From Zoroaster sp. YZ-2022 (lineage: Eukaryota; Echinodermata; Asteroidea; Forcipulatida; Zoroasteridae): a stretch of 64,000 bases of DNA. The position numbers and the translations under genes were made by a program. Positions 10,668-22,338 of this stretch are shown here, piece after piece. The first letter of the stretch is position 1; every line of letters begins with the position of its first letter. Below the pieces are notes generated by a model. That model saw only the letters and a list, made by a program, of their open reading frames with translations. It was not told the DNA's origin and did no database searches. The stretch spans positions 5,652,471 through 5,716,470 of the forward strand of contig CM055827.1 of the NCBI GenBank assembly GCA_029582265.1. The letters are read 5' to 3'.

Positions 10668-11404
10668 GTTAGTTTGTCTGGATGGACATGTTGCATAATG
10701 TTTCACTTGACGGTACAACAGTGTACTTGTGTTGATTTTTATACAAATTTCTAGATCCCAAATTTGTTTTATAAATTAAGTGAAGACCGTTTGCAGTGAC
10801 GCCATGTGAAAATTCACTTTTGAGTAAAAATTAGTTCTGAAAAGAACTGGTGGTTACAAAACTACAAATCTTACTAATTTTTATTTATTTTTTAATTTTT
10901 TATTTTTTAATTTTGTTTTAGGGGGGTATTAAAACCACAAACATATGCTTGTCTTTTCTATTTGTTATTTATCATACTCGTTAATCATATCCTTTTGGAA
11001 AAGAAAACAAATGCTTTAAAAAAAAATTACTTTTTAAACAAGATACTTTTTGGTAGAAGCTTGGTTGATAAGTAAAATAGTGCCCAAATGTATTTATGTT
11101 GGGACCCATGATAAATGAATTTCATATTTACTGAAAATCATGCTTCTCAAGAGGTATCTTTAGAAAATGTGTCATTATAAAGTGTTTGTTTTCCTTTCCT
11201 CAAGAAAAATATAAATGATCGGATGACATCTTACATAGCAAATGATCGGTTCTAAGTAAATTTTAGGGGAAACAAAATCAACTGCACCCTGTAGTTGAAA
11301 AAATCAGAAACACAATGGATAAAGTCATTTCAAGTTCCCCCCAGATGTTTTTTGTTTTGTTCATGTTTTGCTTATAAGATGCTTCATAACATAACCGATG
11401 ATAA

Positions 11405-11716
11405 GGCCGAGTAAAAAAAAAAACATGTTTAGCGTCCGGGTTTCTGAAAAAAGGGAAGGAGGGGCTTTTTATTTTTTATTTTTTATTTTATTAATACTGA
11501 ACAAACTATTTAATAAAACCACTGTAAACATGTTCAATGTCTTGTCCAACATGTTTCTTTCATTATTGTGTGTTTGAACAGTGGAAAAACCAATGGTTGT
11601 TCGAAATTTTAAAAAGAATGGCGGCTATCTTGAAAATAAAATAAATAAATAAAAAGCCCCTCCTTCCTTTTTTTTCACAAACCCGGACGCTAAACGTGTT
11701 TTTTTTTTACTCTGCC
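11405..11716. mobile_element. Harbinger-type MITE with ~80-bp TIRs
   Basis: Ends GGCCGAGTAAAAAA and GGCAGAGTAAAAAA; the inverted arms continue through TAGCGTCCGGGTTT and GGAAGGAGGGGCTTTTTATT. TAA is duplicated outside (11402-11404, 11717-11719), the 3-bp TWA class typical of PIF/Harbinger. Confidence 0.8.
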
Positions 11717-12011
11717 TAATTGTCATACATGAAATGTAATGGATAACAAATTAAATAAAAATTGTATACATCTATGGTCTTATTTTAATTACAGTATGCC
11801 CATATGGCCCTGGGCAGTAGACCATGAAATAATTACATTATCTGTGAAAAATTTAACCCCACTAGACATACATCACATGTATGTATACACATTTAGATTT
11901 ACCGGTTACTGAAAGATTAATTAAGATAAATCTTGAAGGTTTCCCTCGGAATGAATCTTTCAGAGTCGGAACCAAGAAAAATAGTTTCAGGAACTGTCTG
12001 TTTTTGCCATT

Positions 12012-12047
<36 letters not shown>
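12012..12047. repeat. (TTG)n microsatellite
   Basis: Twelve TTG triplets, giving poly-Gln/poly-Cys artefact frames on the two strands. Confidence 0.97.
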
Positions 12048-12048
<1 letters not shown>

Positions 12049-13006
12049 CTCATCAGAATTACAAATTATCCTTGCAGTATCAGTCCTGTATACATAATTT
12101 ATAAACTGTAATTTACATCATTTGTTGAGGTACATGTTCATTCATGCTTTTCACAAAGATTCTACAAAATAAGTTATTAATTAGCTTTTATTGGAACATT
12201 GATAATTTCCTATAAGAAAGGAATACAAATACTTTGAAATGAGATACTTCACAAAATATTTGCCAAAAACTTGTTTTTATTTATTTATTTTTTTAAACAA
12301 AAAAAGGTAGTAACATAATTTTAAGATGGGACCCACCATAAATGAATTTCGGTACCATGCTTTTCACTTTTATTTTGAGAAGTGTCATTTAAAAGCATAT
12401 TTGTATTCCCTTCCTCATTTAAAATAGCAATTTTACTGGAAATTGCTGTTAAAATAGCAAAAAAAAAAAAAACAAGGGCTGTACATCATTAATACAGCCA
12501 TCTGTTTCTGTCTGTCTAGATGAATGATGCGATTTACATGTAAATTTATTATTCCCACTTGATAAATTTGGGTAATCTCGATGATTTGATTGTTAAACAT
12601 CTGTCAATTTTGTTTTGTACATTGTACGTGTAGCTCCATGCTCGTTACACTGGTCTACAGCCAAAATGCTTCCGAAATGAATGAAGTCAAACTTGACTAA
12701 TTATGTGTCACTGAGAATGGAAATGATGCTTAAAATTGTTGATTGGCTCTAGTTTTCAAGATCTACATGTACAGTACATGTGTACACGTATGGGAATAGC
12801 GTATGATAATTCATGATTACAAATCTGCCATGTACACCATATACATAGTACGTAAAATGTAAAAACTTAAATATCTTGGAAACAGTAGCCCATCAGCAAT
12901 TTTAATTGTCATATTTGAATTCAGCACATCAAAATCCATAATAAATAGCACATTTTATCTCCGAAGCAGACAACTTTAAAAAAATTGTTGACCAGTGTTA
13001 TCAGAG

Positions 13007-13274
13007 CAGGCATGTAATTTCTCAGGATTTTTTTTAAATTTTTTTTAAACAAATCTCCATTTGCCTCAAAAGTAGCCACCAAGTAAAGAAAGAAGTAGCC
13101 TGTATTGTGTCCAGACCTCTAGTTCCTTGTTTGTGGGGATGTGGAGAGTCTGTAAATCCTCCAAAATTAAACATCCAGGAGGTTCAGGGGGGCTTTGTAC
13201 TCTAGACCAAAGGGAGACCCAGACCCACTACCCATTTTTCCGGAATTTGTTACCTTTGTCAAATTACACCCCTG
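13007..13274 (+). mobile_element. CG6 element
   Basis: CAGGCATGTAATTTCTCAGG to TTACACCCCTG. Flanks TCAGAG/GCAGAA match 4 of 6, an older copy. Confidence 0.75.
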
Positions 13275-13408
13275 GCAGAAGACGCGTATAGGGCAAAGGT
13301 AGTGTGTACACCCCTTCCCCTAGAAAGAAACCAATTTTAATTTAAAATTAAACTACAATGTATAAATCAAAAAACTAATAATAATATTAATAATAAATAT
13401 AAATATAT

Positions 13409-13640
13409 ACTCACGGAACTTAAAAATGCATCATCCCAATATTTCACATATTTTTCAACAGCAGATTATTGCAGTGAGAAATAAGAACATAGGTTAACTA
13501 TTTATGAGCGCAAATTTTCACATCATACTGACACAATAAAAGTGCTACGTACAATTATGGCTTCAATTTATCACTGCATATAAGTTATACATATTTATTG
13601 AGAAATATAAGTTGATGCGTTTTTAAATTCCGTGAGTGTA
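13409..13640. mobile_element. TA-flanked MITE (CTCACGGAA ends)
   Basis: Inverted ends CTCACGGAACTTAAAAATGC and GCGTTTTTAAATTCCGTGAG, each next to TA. About 230 bp, no coding content. Confidence 0.6.
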
Positions 13641-13944
13641 CATAGACAAAATACCACGATGTCCACTTTTTCCAAAAACTTTTCACAAAGATGGCGATTA
13701 CACTATATTCTGATGTCCGTATTTTAGGGCTTTTCACAAGAGTCCCAAATTTGGCATTCGGCACAAAAACTCCTATCGTTTCCCCGATCAATCCCTTATC
13801 ATCATCAGCCTCCTGAAAGAGAAAATCAATCTTTGGATTGTAATCAGACTGCTCCTTGTCATTCATGGGAATCGTATGAAAATGGACTGATGAGGTGGGA
13901 CACCAGACACCAGAAGTGGTACGACTGACTTTGCTTTCCAACCT

Positions 13945-14235
13945 GGGCCCAATTTCACAGTGCTGCTTACCAGTAAGCAAATTTTCGTGCTAACTGTAGC
14001 AGACAAATTTGCTTAAGCATTATAAGCGTATTTCACAGGTTAGCTGGAAGATTTAGAGCTGCGCGTGCGTGCTCGCCATGGATTTGTTTTGTTGCGTGCG
14101 TGACTCATTTGCTAGCAATAACAGCCGGCAAGTTAGCATGCCTTTCTCTATGCGTAACGGTTAGCAGCGCTATGAAATGAAAAACGTACAGTAAGCAAAA
14201 AGTCAGCTGCTTAGCGGCTCTATGAAATTGGGCCC
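13945..14235. mobile_element. GGGCCCAATTTCA MITE
   Basis: Inverted ends GGGCCCAATTTCACAGTGCT and GGGCCCAATTTCATAGAGCC; interior has TTGCTTAAGCATTATAAGC. Relatives at 54933-55127, 48985-49130 and 47540-47640. No clear duplication at the flanks (CCT/AGA). Confidence 0.75.
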
Positions 14236-14334
14236 AGATAATTAGAAGCAATTGCTTCAAATTTTTGGTTTGTGTCAAGAGGCAACGTCTGAGAGGCAAC
14301 ATCCGAGTCAAATTGAAAAAGAAATGTTCTTTTT

Positions 14335-14600
14335 ATGTCCGGGCGGTCTAGTGCATTGCACTCAAGTTCTGGTGGCATCAGAATAAGGGTTCGAATCCCA
14401 GCCTGGCTGGTCACGGCACTTCTCTCCTTGAGCAAGACACTTAAATATAATTGCTTTGTCCTTCGGATGGGACGTCAAGCTGTAGGTCCAGTGTACTAGA
14501 TTATTAAAGTATTGTGTGTAATGCACATAAAAGAACCCAGAACACTTATCGTGGAAGAGTAGGGGTTTACCCAGGTTTTTCTGGTTCATGTAGCAAGCGC
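14335..14600 (+). mobile_element. SINE-3, tRNA-headed
   Basis: A tRNA-like head (GGGCGGTCTAGTG; B box GGTTCGAATCCCAG) is followed by CCTTGAGCAAGACACTTAA and then CTTCGGATGGGACGTCAAGC and AGAACCCAGAACACTTATCG. The internal RNA polymerase III boxes identify it as a retroposon, not a tRNA gene, since the fold is incomplete. The 3' end is uncertain. Confidence 0.75.
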
Positions 14601-14950
14601 CCTTGTTTACAGGTTTCCTCAGGCTTTGGAGCTAAAGTGTGCTTTTGAGGGATTCTTGGTTTCATTACCAGAAATGTATAATAATAACAACATCGTGAAG
14701 GCAAATTGCCCCTAATTTTTGCCGTGATGTCCCCTTGAAATGCTCCTAAACACATTGATTTTCTACTAATGGACGTACCCTTAACTACAGAGACAAAGCT
14801 TTGTCCTTGCAAACAAACCATAGTTCGGAGCCTGCATGTACATTACACATAGGGATTAACTGAATGTACATGTAGTATACTGAACTTGTGCACACATTGT
14901 GTTCTTATGTACATACTACTTAAGGAGTTGCATCGGCAAACCTCTTCATT

Positions 14951-15290
14951 CTCCTGAAGAAGATTAGAGCAGGCTAATCGAAACGTTGAGAATAACCCGT
15001 AAAGTCCCTATGGTTCTCCCTGAACCATATTAACCCGTGAAGTCCCCGTGGTTCTCCCTGAACCATATTTCTCACTTAGCGACAGTAGAGAAAAACGAGT
15101 TGCCCGAAATTGGTTCTCCCTTGAACCTTTCTCACTTAACGAAGGTTGAGATACGAGTTGTGCGATACGGTTCTTTTCAGAACCTGTATCTCAGCTTCAC
15201 GTTAGTTGAGATAAACACATGGTGTTACCGCAAACCGAAACGATATCGATATTCCACCATGCAAAGCCTCAAAACTTATATATGTACATA
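14951..15290. repeat. Hairpin motif followed by GGTTCTCCCTGAACC repeats
   Basis: 14957-14988 reads CTGAAGAAGATTAGAGCAGG then CTAATCGAAACG, a stem (GATTAG/CTAATC) between CTGAAGA and GAAACG. Then come AACCCGTGAAGTCCC-type repeats, hairpin-forming GGTTCTCCCTGAACC, and three diverged blocks of CTCACTTAGCGACAGTAGAG. Related, reversed, to 58490-58700. Confidence 0.6.
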
Positions 15291-15780
15291 TTGTTATAGA
15301 AAAGAGAGAAAAGTAGCTTAATATGTACAGTTGCCCATTAAGAATTGCTATAATTGAGAAACATAATTGAGGAACGATACGTCAGATAGTTGTCATGCAG
15401 ACGGACAAGGCTGAGAATAAAGTACCTGTGAGTGAGTGTGTGTGTACGTTCATGTAAAATACTTTGCCCAAGAGTCAGATGAGAGGTATTCCGTGCGCAG
15501 ATCCACCAACAACAAAAAATGAATGAAAACTACGGAGATAGACTTGCTTCGGGCCGTTTGTAACACAGATTTACCTAGAAACCCATTTATCTAATTCTAC
15601 ATGTGTACACGTTCTTGTGCATCAAATTGTAAAAGGTAAGGTATGTGCAATTGGTCATTCAAGCATTTATAACCAAATTGTTGAGTTGTAATGCAAAAGA
15701 ATTGTTTGGTGTGAGGCTGATGATGGCATCAATCTTCCATAGAAATTAGTTTGAAAAACTAAAATTCCTAGAAAGGCCGT

Positions 15781-16048
15781 TTGTACTTGCCAAGGTATAT
15801 CTAGTGCACTTAAAAGTCGAACACTGTCAAACCTTACATGTAGTAAGTATACTTACAGGTCAAATTGAGTCGGCCATTTTTGACTGGTAAAAAGCAGTGT
15901 CTTGTATTGTTGAGCGTGGTCAAAATGACAGTAAAAACCAGTCCAAAATGCCCCTGTGTGCACATTCGGGTCAACAGACGGAACGGGCAGCTGACTGGTT
16001 TTGACCACTATAGCTACTTGCCACTTAAGTTCAGCTAAAGTAGGAGGG
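15781..16048 (-). mobile_element. PB-4a element, left end degraded
   Basis: Right end TAGGAGGG+TTTTAA; body matches 18812-19113 (GTCAAAATGACAGTAAAAACC, GCCCCTGTGTGCACATT). The left terminus is not recognisable. Confidence 0.65.
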
Positions 16049-16191
16049 TTTTAATAATGAAAATACTCGGGCGATAAATAGCTAATTACAGTGGGAGACT
16101 GCAGTTTCCATGGATGGTTTATTTATGTACTGTTATAGTTTCTTTGTTATCTTGATTAAATTACTACAGTGTATACATGTGTACATGTGAC

Positions 16192-16606
16192 CAGGGGTGG
16201 ACGATATCACGATAATATCGTAATGATACGATATTCAAACAAATATCGGCTAAATAGGTTATGGTTTTGAAAATATTGAAATATCACCATATTGACAATA
16301 TTCCAAAAATATAGCCGATAATCCAAAAATATAGCCGATATTATATTTATGTCGGTCTTTTTAGTTAAAATATCACCGGTGTGATAAATTGTCTCTAAGA
16401 ACTCGGCTCGTTTTGGAGCAACTGTCCCTGTAGAACTTGCATGTAAAAGTAGGTTTTTCGGTGTCCAATCTCGTTAACGTACAATACATACATTTTTTTC
16501 ATGTATTTAAAAAAATCTGCATATTGAGACGATAGTATCATATATATCGTCGATATCATGGCTGTCGATAATCAACTATCAACAAAATTCAATATTGTCA
16601 CCCCTA
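16192..16606 (+). mobile_element. hAT-like MITE, YAGGGGTG ends, perfect 8-bp TSD
   Basis: CAGGGGTGGACGATATCACG at left, AATATTGTCACCCCTA at right. CATGTGAC is repeated exactly at 16184-16191 and 16607-16614. 415 bp, made of ATATCG-rich sequence. It is a shorter, reverse-oriented relative of 20311-21194 that lacks the latter's central ~450 bp. Confidence 0.88.
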
Positions 16607-17049
16607 CATGTGACCATCTAATTTGGTATCAATGGTGCATAGTATATTACTGTTTTGATTATCCATTGTTTTGGTTTTTGTTGCATAACAAAACATTTTT
16701 CCCAACAATTTTACCTGATAAACTCCCACCTTCCATAGAATGCAAACAATAACCATTTAATTTGTCATTCTTTTAAATTGTTTTCTTTTGGTTTTTTTAA
16801 TCAATAGATCTAAGCGAGAATATCTGTCCTTAAAACGGAAATTTAAAAATAGGCTGAACAAAATTGTTTTAAATTGTCAGAAATTGGAAAATATTTTACG
16901 TAAAATTGTGGCAGTTGGTAAATTATTCACACATTTATGTACTTGCATTACAGGCACAATCATCCATACCAAATCCCTTTTTAAATTTAATTAGTACAAA
17001 ATTGAATTAGTACAAAAACACCCACTCACTAACTCATTCCACCTACAAA

Positions 17050-17098
17050 TACATACACATGTACATGTACATGTACATGTACTTACATGTACATATAT
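17050..17098. repeat. (ACATGT)n run
   Basis: ACATGTACATGT repeated; short runs of the same hexamer recur across the window (for example 20022-20043, 22994-23011, 35650-35664). Confidence 0.9.
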
Positions 17099-18025
17099 AC
17101 ATTGTACCTTCAACTTCGTGTCCCCGCCCACTTACATGTAACTTAACCATACTCCCTCTCCTTTCAATATACCCAAACAATTTCAATATTTCAGGCAATC
17201 GATTAAGTAAACCTTTCATAATTACTGCACCTGTTTTTAATGTAGGAAGACAATTCCTCGTTATACTCTTTAATGCAATCTCAATACACGTGTCTGTATC
17301 ATACATTTTTATGGTCCACACACAACATACATATGAACATGTACAGACTGTCGCACAGCAAAAGGGGAAAAATCAATTGTCAAGTGCAGCATTAATTCAA
17401 TTAAATTTCCATTCTGAGCACGGGAGTGTGTTGTTTGTGATTGTTACAAGTTTGACATAATAGAATCGTCTGTATCGCTGGAAATACATGACGGTATGGC
17501 GAATGTAACGTGTGTTTCCATTGCAGCAGTGCCGTGTAGAAGTAGCCTGGCAGTACAGACCAAACCCTGTCGGGTTTACATGTCTGCATGAGAGTGGAGG
17601 TAGAATCTCCCACTAGCTAAATACAAATCAAATAACCACAGGCTAGGTTGACCAAGAAACATAATTTTGTTTTGGTGGATTTTTTTTTTCCTTTGGTATT
17701 TTTTTTCATTCTGACAAACCGTGTGTTATAAATAGGATGGTCAGTGTCATTGAATATATGTCCTTGCTTTGGAAGTATTTGCATCTCCATTTCAACGGTT
17801 CACAATCACTTGTATTATAAGTTTATGATATTCCCAATGTGTAATTTCTGAAATCGTGCAGTACATAATGACAACATTTTAGCTTTTATTTTAAATTTTG
17901 GATTTGATTTGAATAAAAGAACATAAATTGAGATATTAATTTGTATTTGACATTTCAAACTAATTTGATGTGTCCATACACGTACTTAGAAAGAAAGAAA
18001 AAAGATAGAAAGAAAAGAATAGATG

Positions 18026-18187
18026 CAAGGTGTTAGCCAGGTATTAGGACCAGGGCGTCCAAATTTGCTGGAAATTTCAAAACGGGGTGTCCAAATTGTT
18101 CACTTACAATACTTGTACATATGTAAATAACAGATGAAATAGGGTGTCCAAAAGACACTAAGACACACCCCTCTGGCTGATACTATG
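18026..18187 (+). mobile_element. CAAGGTGTTAGCC element
   Basis: CAAGGTGTTAGCCAGG to GGCTGATACTATG; body GGTGTCCAAATT and AAGACAC matches 28684-28862. Flanks show no clear duplication. Confidence 0.7.
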
Positions 18188-18506
18188 AATTTTTAAATTT
18201 TATTTATTTATTTTATTTCTGTGGGAATCCAGAGCACATGGTTTTACCAACCTCTACAACTTGCCCAATGCTGTATCTGAACAAAGATTTGAAAGATTAG
18301 TAGATTTCACCAAATACATGACCACAACGTGCTTGTATCCCCGGGATATGATGTGCATTAGCTGTGAATGAGTACAGTGATGTTGGCTTTCTAGCGAAAA
18401 CATTCTTCTTAATCCTCCATCACGTTCTCCTTAGGGAGAATATGTATGGAGAGTAGGGCGTGAAGTTAAAGCCAGTCTGTTCATTATTTTTGTAAAATGT
18501 CTATAA

Positions 18507-18585
18507 GGCCAAAAATAAAAGTGTCCGGTTTCTGGTCATCGATTGGCTTCAAAATCGGTGTGGTGACACACTTTTTTTTCCCGGC
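18507..18585 (+). mobile_element. Fragment of GGCC(A)n element
   Basis: TAA+GGCCAAAAATAAAAGT, TTTCTGGTCATCGATTGGCT, GGTGTGGTGACAC match the first 80 bp of 34448-34820, then stop at a T run. A second fragment of the same family lies at 19641-19740. Confidence 0.7.
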
Positions 18586-18667
18586 CATCTTGTGCTTGCT
18601 TTACTGCTGAAGGATTTTGGAGGATTCAGGTTATGTGTAAGCAAATGGGCCTAGGGAGTTAGGGTTA
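18586..18667 (+). mobile_element. 3' fragment of PB-1
   Basis: TTGTGCTTGCTTTACTGCTG, GGATTTTGGA, one 44-bp unit and GGGAGTTAGGG. Fused directly to the preceding fragment. Confidence 0.75.
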
Positions 18668-18811
18668 GTGTATCTTGTCATTAACATGAACTCTACATAT
18701 ACATGTATGATGTACAGTGTATTATTTACTATGAAACATTTCATATGCACAGTGTATTTTGCTGTATACTGTATACACGTTCTTTTCCCAAGTATTTTAA
18801 TGGGAATTTAA

Positions 18812-19113
18812 CCCTCCTACTACTACAAGGGTCAAAATCAGTCGAAATGTTGATATATATACACTTGCCAAGGTATATGTAGTGCACTGTCAAACATTAC
18901 GTGTAGTAAGTACATTTACAGGTCAAAGTGAGTCGACCGTTTTTGACTGGTAAAAGCATTGTCTGGTATTGTTGAGGGTGGTCAAAATGACAGTAAAAAA
19001 AACCAGTCAAAAATGCCCCTGTGTGCACATTTGGGTCAACGGTCAAAACAGGCAGTTGACTGACTTTGACCTCTATAGCTACTTGCCACTAACATGCAGC
19101 TATATTAGGAGGG
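18812..19113 (-). mobile_element. PB-4a element, intact
   Basis: TTAA at 18808-18811 and 19114-19117; ends CCCTCCTACT / ATTAGGAGGG. Interior repeats GTCAAAA-type motifs (GGTCAAAATGACAGT, CCAGTCAAAAATGCC). Confidence 0.82.
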
Positions 19114-19859
19114 TTAATGACAAGTGAAAAAGAAGAAGGAAAAAAAAGGACACAATATGATTCATGACATTTAAGGTCGTACATTATCTGTGCCTAAAAA
19201 TCAATTTCTCTAATGAAATAAAGAATGAATGAAATATACACTGCTTGTAAAGAACAGCTGTGAAATTGGTGTTATACTCACAAAATATACCTGATTAGGC
19301 AGCTATGCATGCTTTGTATGTCATGATAGCAAATACATTGTATTGCATGTATTCAGCGAGTTGTGTGCCGTCCCCCCCTCTAGCATGGGTCGTACACTAT
19401 CTTTTAAAGGTCATATCTTCTGCGGTGACTGTGTGGTTGTCCGTAATGTTCACGCTCAATGTAACAATCGAATGTTAGTGATTTATCAGTCGGTTTCAAA
19501 ATATATAATTGATTATTGGCATCTAGCTGACATTATTACAGTTTGTACACATACATTGTATACGCCTATGGGTATCGGATACTGTGGCAATTTACATGTA
19601 TGTTGTTAAAATGTTTGGTCAGCACAAACAGTTTCATAGGAGTAAGGTTTGTGGTCATAAGTTGGCTTTAAAATTGGTGTGTTGATGTGCTATTAAAACA
19701 ATTTTTTTTTTTTGCCAACCAGTGAAATTTGTGATACATGTATGCACGTTTATTTGTGTGTACAAATGTATCTTCCTCTGTTAAGACACCACTGTAAAAC
19801 ATTATGGCTTCAGTATTTATCAGAAAATGAAATTGTATCGTGTAAATTTGTTTTGTTGC

Positions 19860-20012
19860 ATGAAAGGTGAAATTATGCCAAAGCTTACAAGCTTTGCTTA
19901 CTAGTGGACCCCATCTTCAGTATTACTTCTTTGTATTTTGTAAATTATTATTGTAAAAACTAGTCAATGTGACTGTATTTCAATACTGGAGAAAAATAAA
20001 TGAATGAATAAG
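19860..20012 (+). mobile_element. Possible LINE 3' end
   Basis: Ends GACTGTATTTCAATACTGGA then an A-rich AAATAAATGAATGAATAA tail; the upstream piece has GCTTACAAGCTTTGCTTACT. It resembles the 3' end of a non-LTR retrotransposon, but no reverse transcriptase frame is attached. Confidence 0.35.
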
Positions 20013-20310
20013 GATAGAGGTACATGTACATACATGTACATGTAAATCTATTGACTCGCAACAGTTTCAGCTCATTTAATTTGAAGAGAATATAATGAAA
20101 ATGCATTCAGCCATTTCAGTCGCTCAAACACATACTCCATTTTCATTCTCACATGGAACATTTTGTTGGAATAATACAATGTATAGGGGAATAAAATTAG
20201 ATTTTTCTTTAAAATGATATTACCTCGGAAGGTTTTAATACCAACTTCAAGAGCACCCCAAGTGTAAAGTTTCAAGTAAAAATATTTATGACTTATGAGG
20301 ATACCAGAAG

Positions 20311-21194
20311 TAGGGGGTGACGATATTGAATTTTTTTGATAGTCGATTATTTTTATCGCGATATATCGATATGATATCGACATGATATCGGCGATATATG
20401 ATATTGTCGTCTCAATACGCATATTTTTTAAATACATGAAAAAAATGTATGTATCGAACATTAGCGACATTGGACACCGATATATGGACTACTTTTACAT
20501 GCAAGTTCTACAGGGAAGTTGCGTAGGTAATAAACGGTTACTCCAAACAGTCCCTCCAAAACGAGCCGAATTCATACATTTTTGCCGCTCGGTGTCACAA
20601 ACATTTCATGAAAAAGAACTCACTGTGATGTCCATAAACAGATTGTTTATAAATGCCTACAGCCCCCCATCCCGGAGCTGAGAATGAACGGACCATTGAT
20701 CGATCGCACATGCACAGTTCATCAGTCATCATCCACGCTTTTATCCCATTATCCGACATCTGCAGAATGTGAACAATCTCACAATATACACCAGCCCGAT
20801 TATTCCGAATTTCAGGAGAGTGTACCACGTGATCCTGGGACTACCCTTGGGTAAGTTTAAGGCCCACGCCGCAACCAGGAGCGCAACCAGGAGCGCAACG
20901 CACGAAAAAAGACCAAGTTGTTGGAACATGAGCGGGGCCATACCGTGATTTCGAACTGTTTTTTTTTTTAGCTCTTCACGGTACCGTAATTTGATATCAC
21001 CGTATAATGACATGAAATTTTGAGACAATTTACCACTCCAGTGATATTTTAACTAAAAGATTTGATATCGGCTATATTTTTGGAATATCGTCAATATGGC
21101 AATATTTCGATATTTTCAAAACCATAACCGATTTAGCCGATAATTTTTTGAATATCGTATTGTTACGATATTATCGTGATATCGTCCACCCCTA
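20311..21194 (-). mobile_element. hAT-like element, TAGGGGTG ends, perfect 8-bp TSD, long form
   Basis: TAGGGGGTGACGATATTGAA at left and ATATCGTCCACCCCTA at right, with ACCAGAAG duplicated at 20303-20310 and 21195-21202. 884 bp. Outer parts match 16192-16606 in reverse; the middle (about 20520-20980) is present only here. Frames inside (77-99 codons) show no transposase similarity that I can see. Confidence 0.88.
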
Positions 21195-21202
21195 ACCAGA
21201 AG

Positions 21203-21356
21203 TGTTCACTGCCTTTCGTCTCTCCCTCGGCCCTGTTGCCTTTAAAACCGCTCTATACTTCCAAACCAGTCTCCGAAGTGACGTATCGATTCTTCTGGGA
21301 GGGATTGCCAAAGTGGCATTTTCATCATTGTCAGAAGAAGACGGCTCGTCAGAGGT
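21203..21356 (+). other. Non-repetitive block open to a GTGAGT donor
   Basis: Directly after a hAT duplication, GC-balanced sequence is open from 21202 and reaches TCAGAG|GTGAGT at 21355. It encodes a stretch with SSLSEEDGSSE. No homology is recognised and no acceptor is evident. It could be an alternative exon or chance. Confidence 0.15.
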
Positions 21357-21636
21357 GAGTGGTGACCAGCGGCCGAGGATGCATGCCACATTGCTCTGCC
21401 CAATGATGCCTGCACTCATCACAATCCAGAAACACATCCGAAGAAAATGGAAAGTCTCTCGTCCCCGATGTTATTCCTGGGCTTACAGCAGGGAACTTAC
21501 TTTAGCTCAAGAGACATTGATTATTATTCCCTCATTCAAATCTGTTCTATGTGTCATCATCATCGGTCGGAGTAAACAGGCGGGCTTCTATGTACCTTAT
21601 TCGGGCTGGGAAATTGGAATGAATTAATCACGTGGA

Positions 21637-21668
<32 letters not shown>

Positions 21669-22123
21669 GCAGTGATTAATGTGATGGCTGCATGGCAGGC
21701 CCTGGGTTTCGTTTTCGTAGCTTGGCAAAGAAATTTTTTTTTTTAGCAAAGGGTCTATCCATCAGAAAATTGAAATATCCTAAAAAGGAGAATTTGAAGG
21801 GGGTTATTTATAGGCAAAGACCAAGGACAACAGACACAATTTCATTCTTTCACCCCCCCTCCCCCCCCCCCACCCCCAGAGCTACATGATTGAAGTTCAG
21901 CGCCTGGCAAGAATAGAGTTAAGATGAGAATTGGATATTGCGCAAAAGATGGACTTCAAAACTTATATCAAAGTTGTCATTTTTGTTGGCGCATTGAACA
22001 CGTGTAAAAAGTTTCATGTTTGTGTTTAATGATAGTGTTAAACCGTATTTGTTGTTCTGCCACTCTTAAACATTGAACATGTTTGTGTCCCGAAGTGTTT
22101 CACCAGAAAGAATGTACACTTAA

Positions 22124-22334
22124 TGGGACAGTATCGTCGTGATCAGAGCAGATTTTCAACAGGGCACGGAATCGATGTCCTAGTTTAAGATGAACGCAGC
22201 AACTGAAAATCACTGGCTCATTTACGGAGCAGCAACGGTAATATGCCCTTATCATTTGGGGTATTATTTTCAGTCACTGAAAACTAGCACTCCGATTCCA
22301 TGCCCTATTGATCATGATGATTCGGTATTTCCCT
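22124..22334. mobile_element. PB-2 element
   Basis: TTAA at 22120-22123 and 22335-22338; ends TGGGACAGTATCGTCGTGAT / GATGATTCGGTATTTCCCT. The right TTAA is at once the left TTAA of the next element. Confidence 0.82.
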
Positions 22335-22338
22335 TTAA

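Noticed and set aside
13585..13980. 131-codon - strand frame as a gene
   Set aside because: Its start lies inside a GGGCCC MITE and its end inside a TA-flanked MITE; no domain recognised.
17059..17460. 133-codon + frame and opposing 92-codon frame
   Set aside because: Starts in an ACATGT microsatellite; both strands open together; no similarity seen.
21692..21889. 65-codon frame ending in a C-rich run
   Set aside because: Composition-driven; homopolymer tail and no start or splice support.
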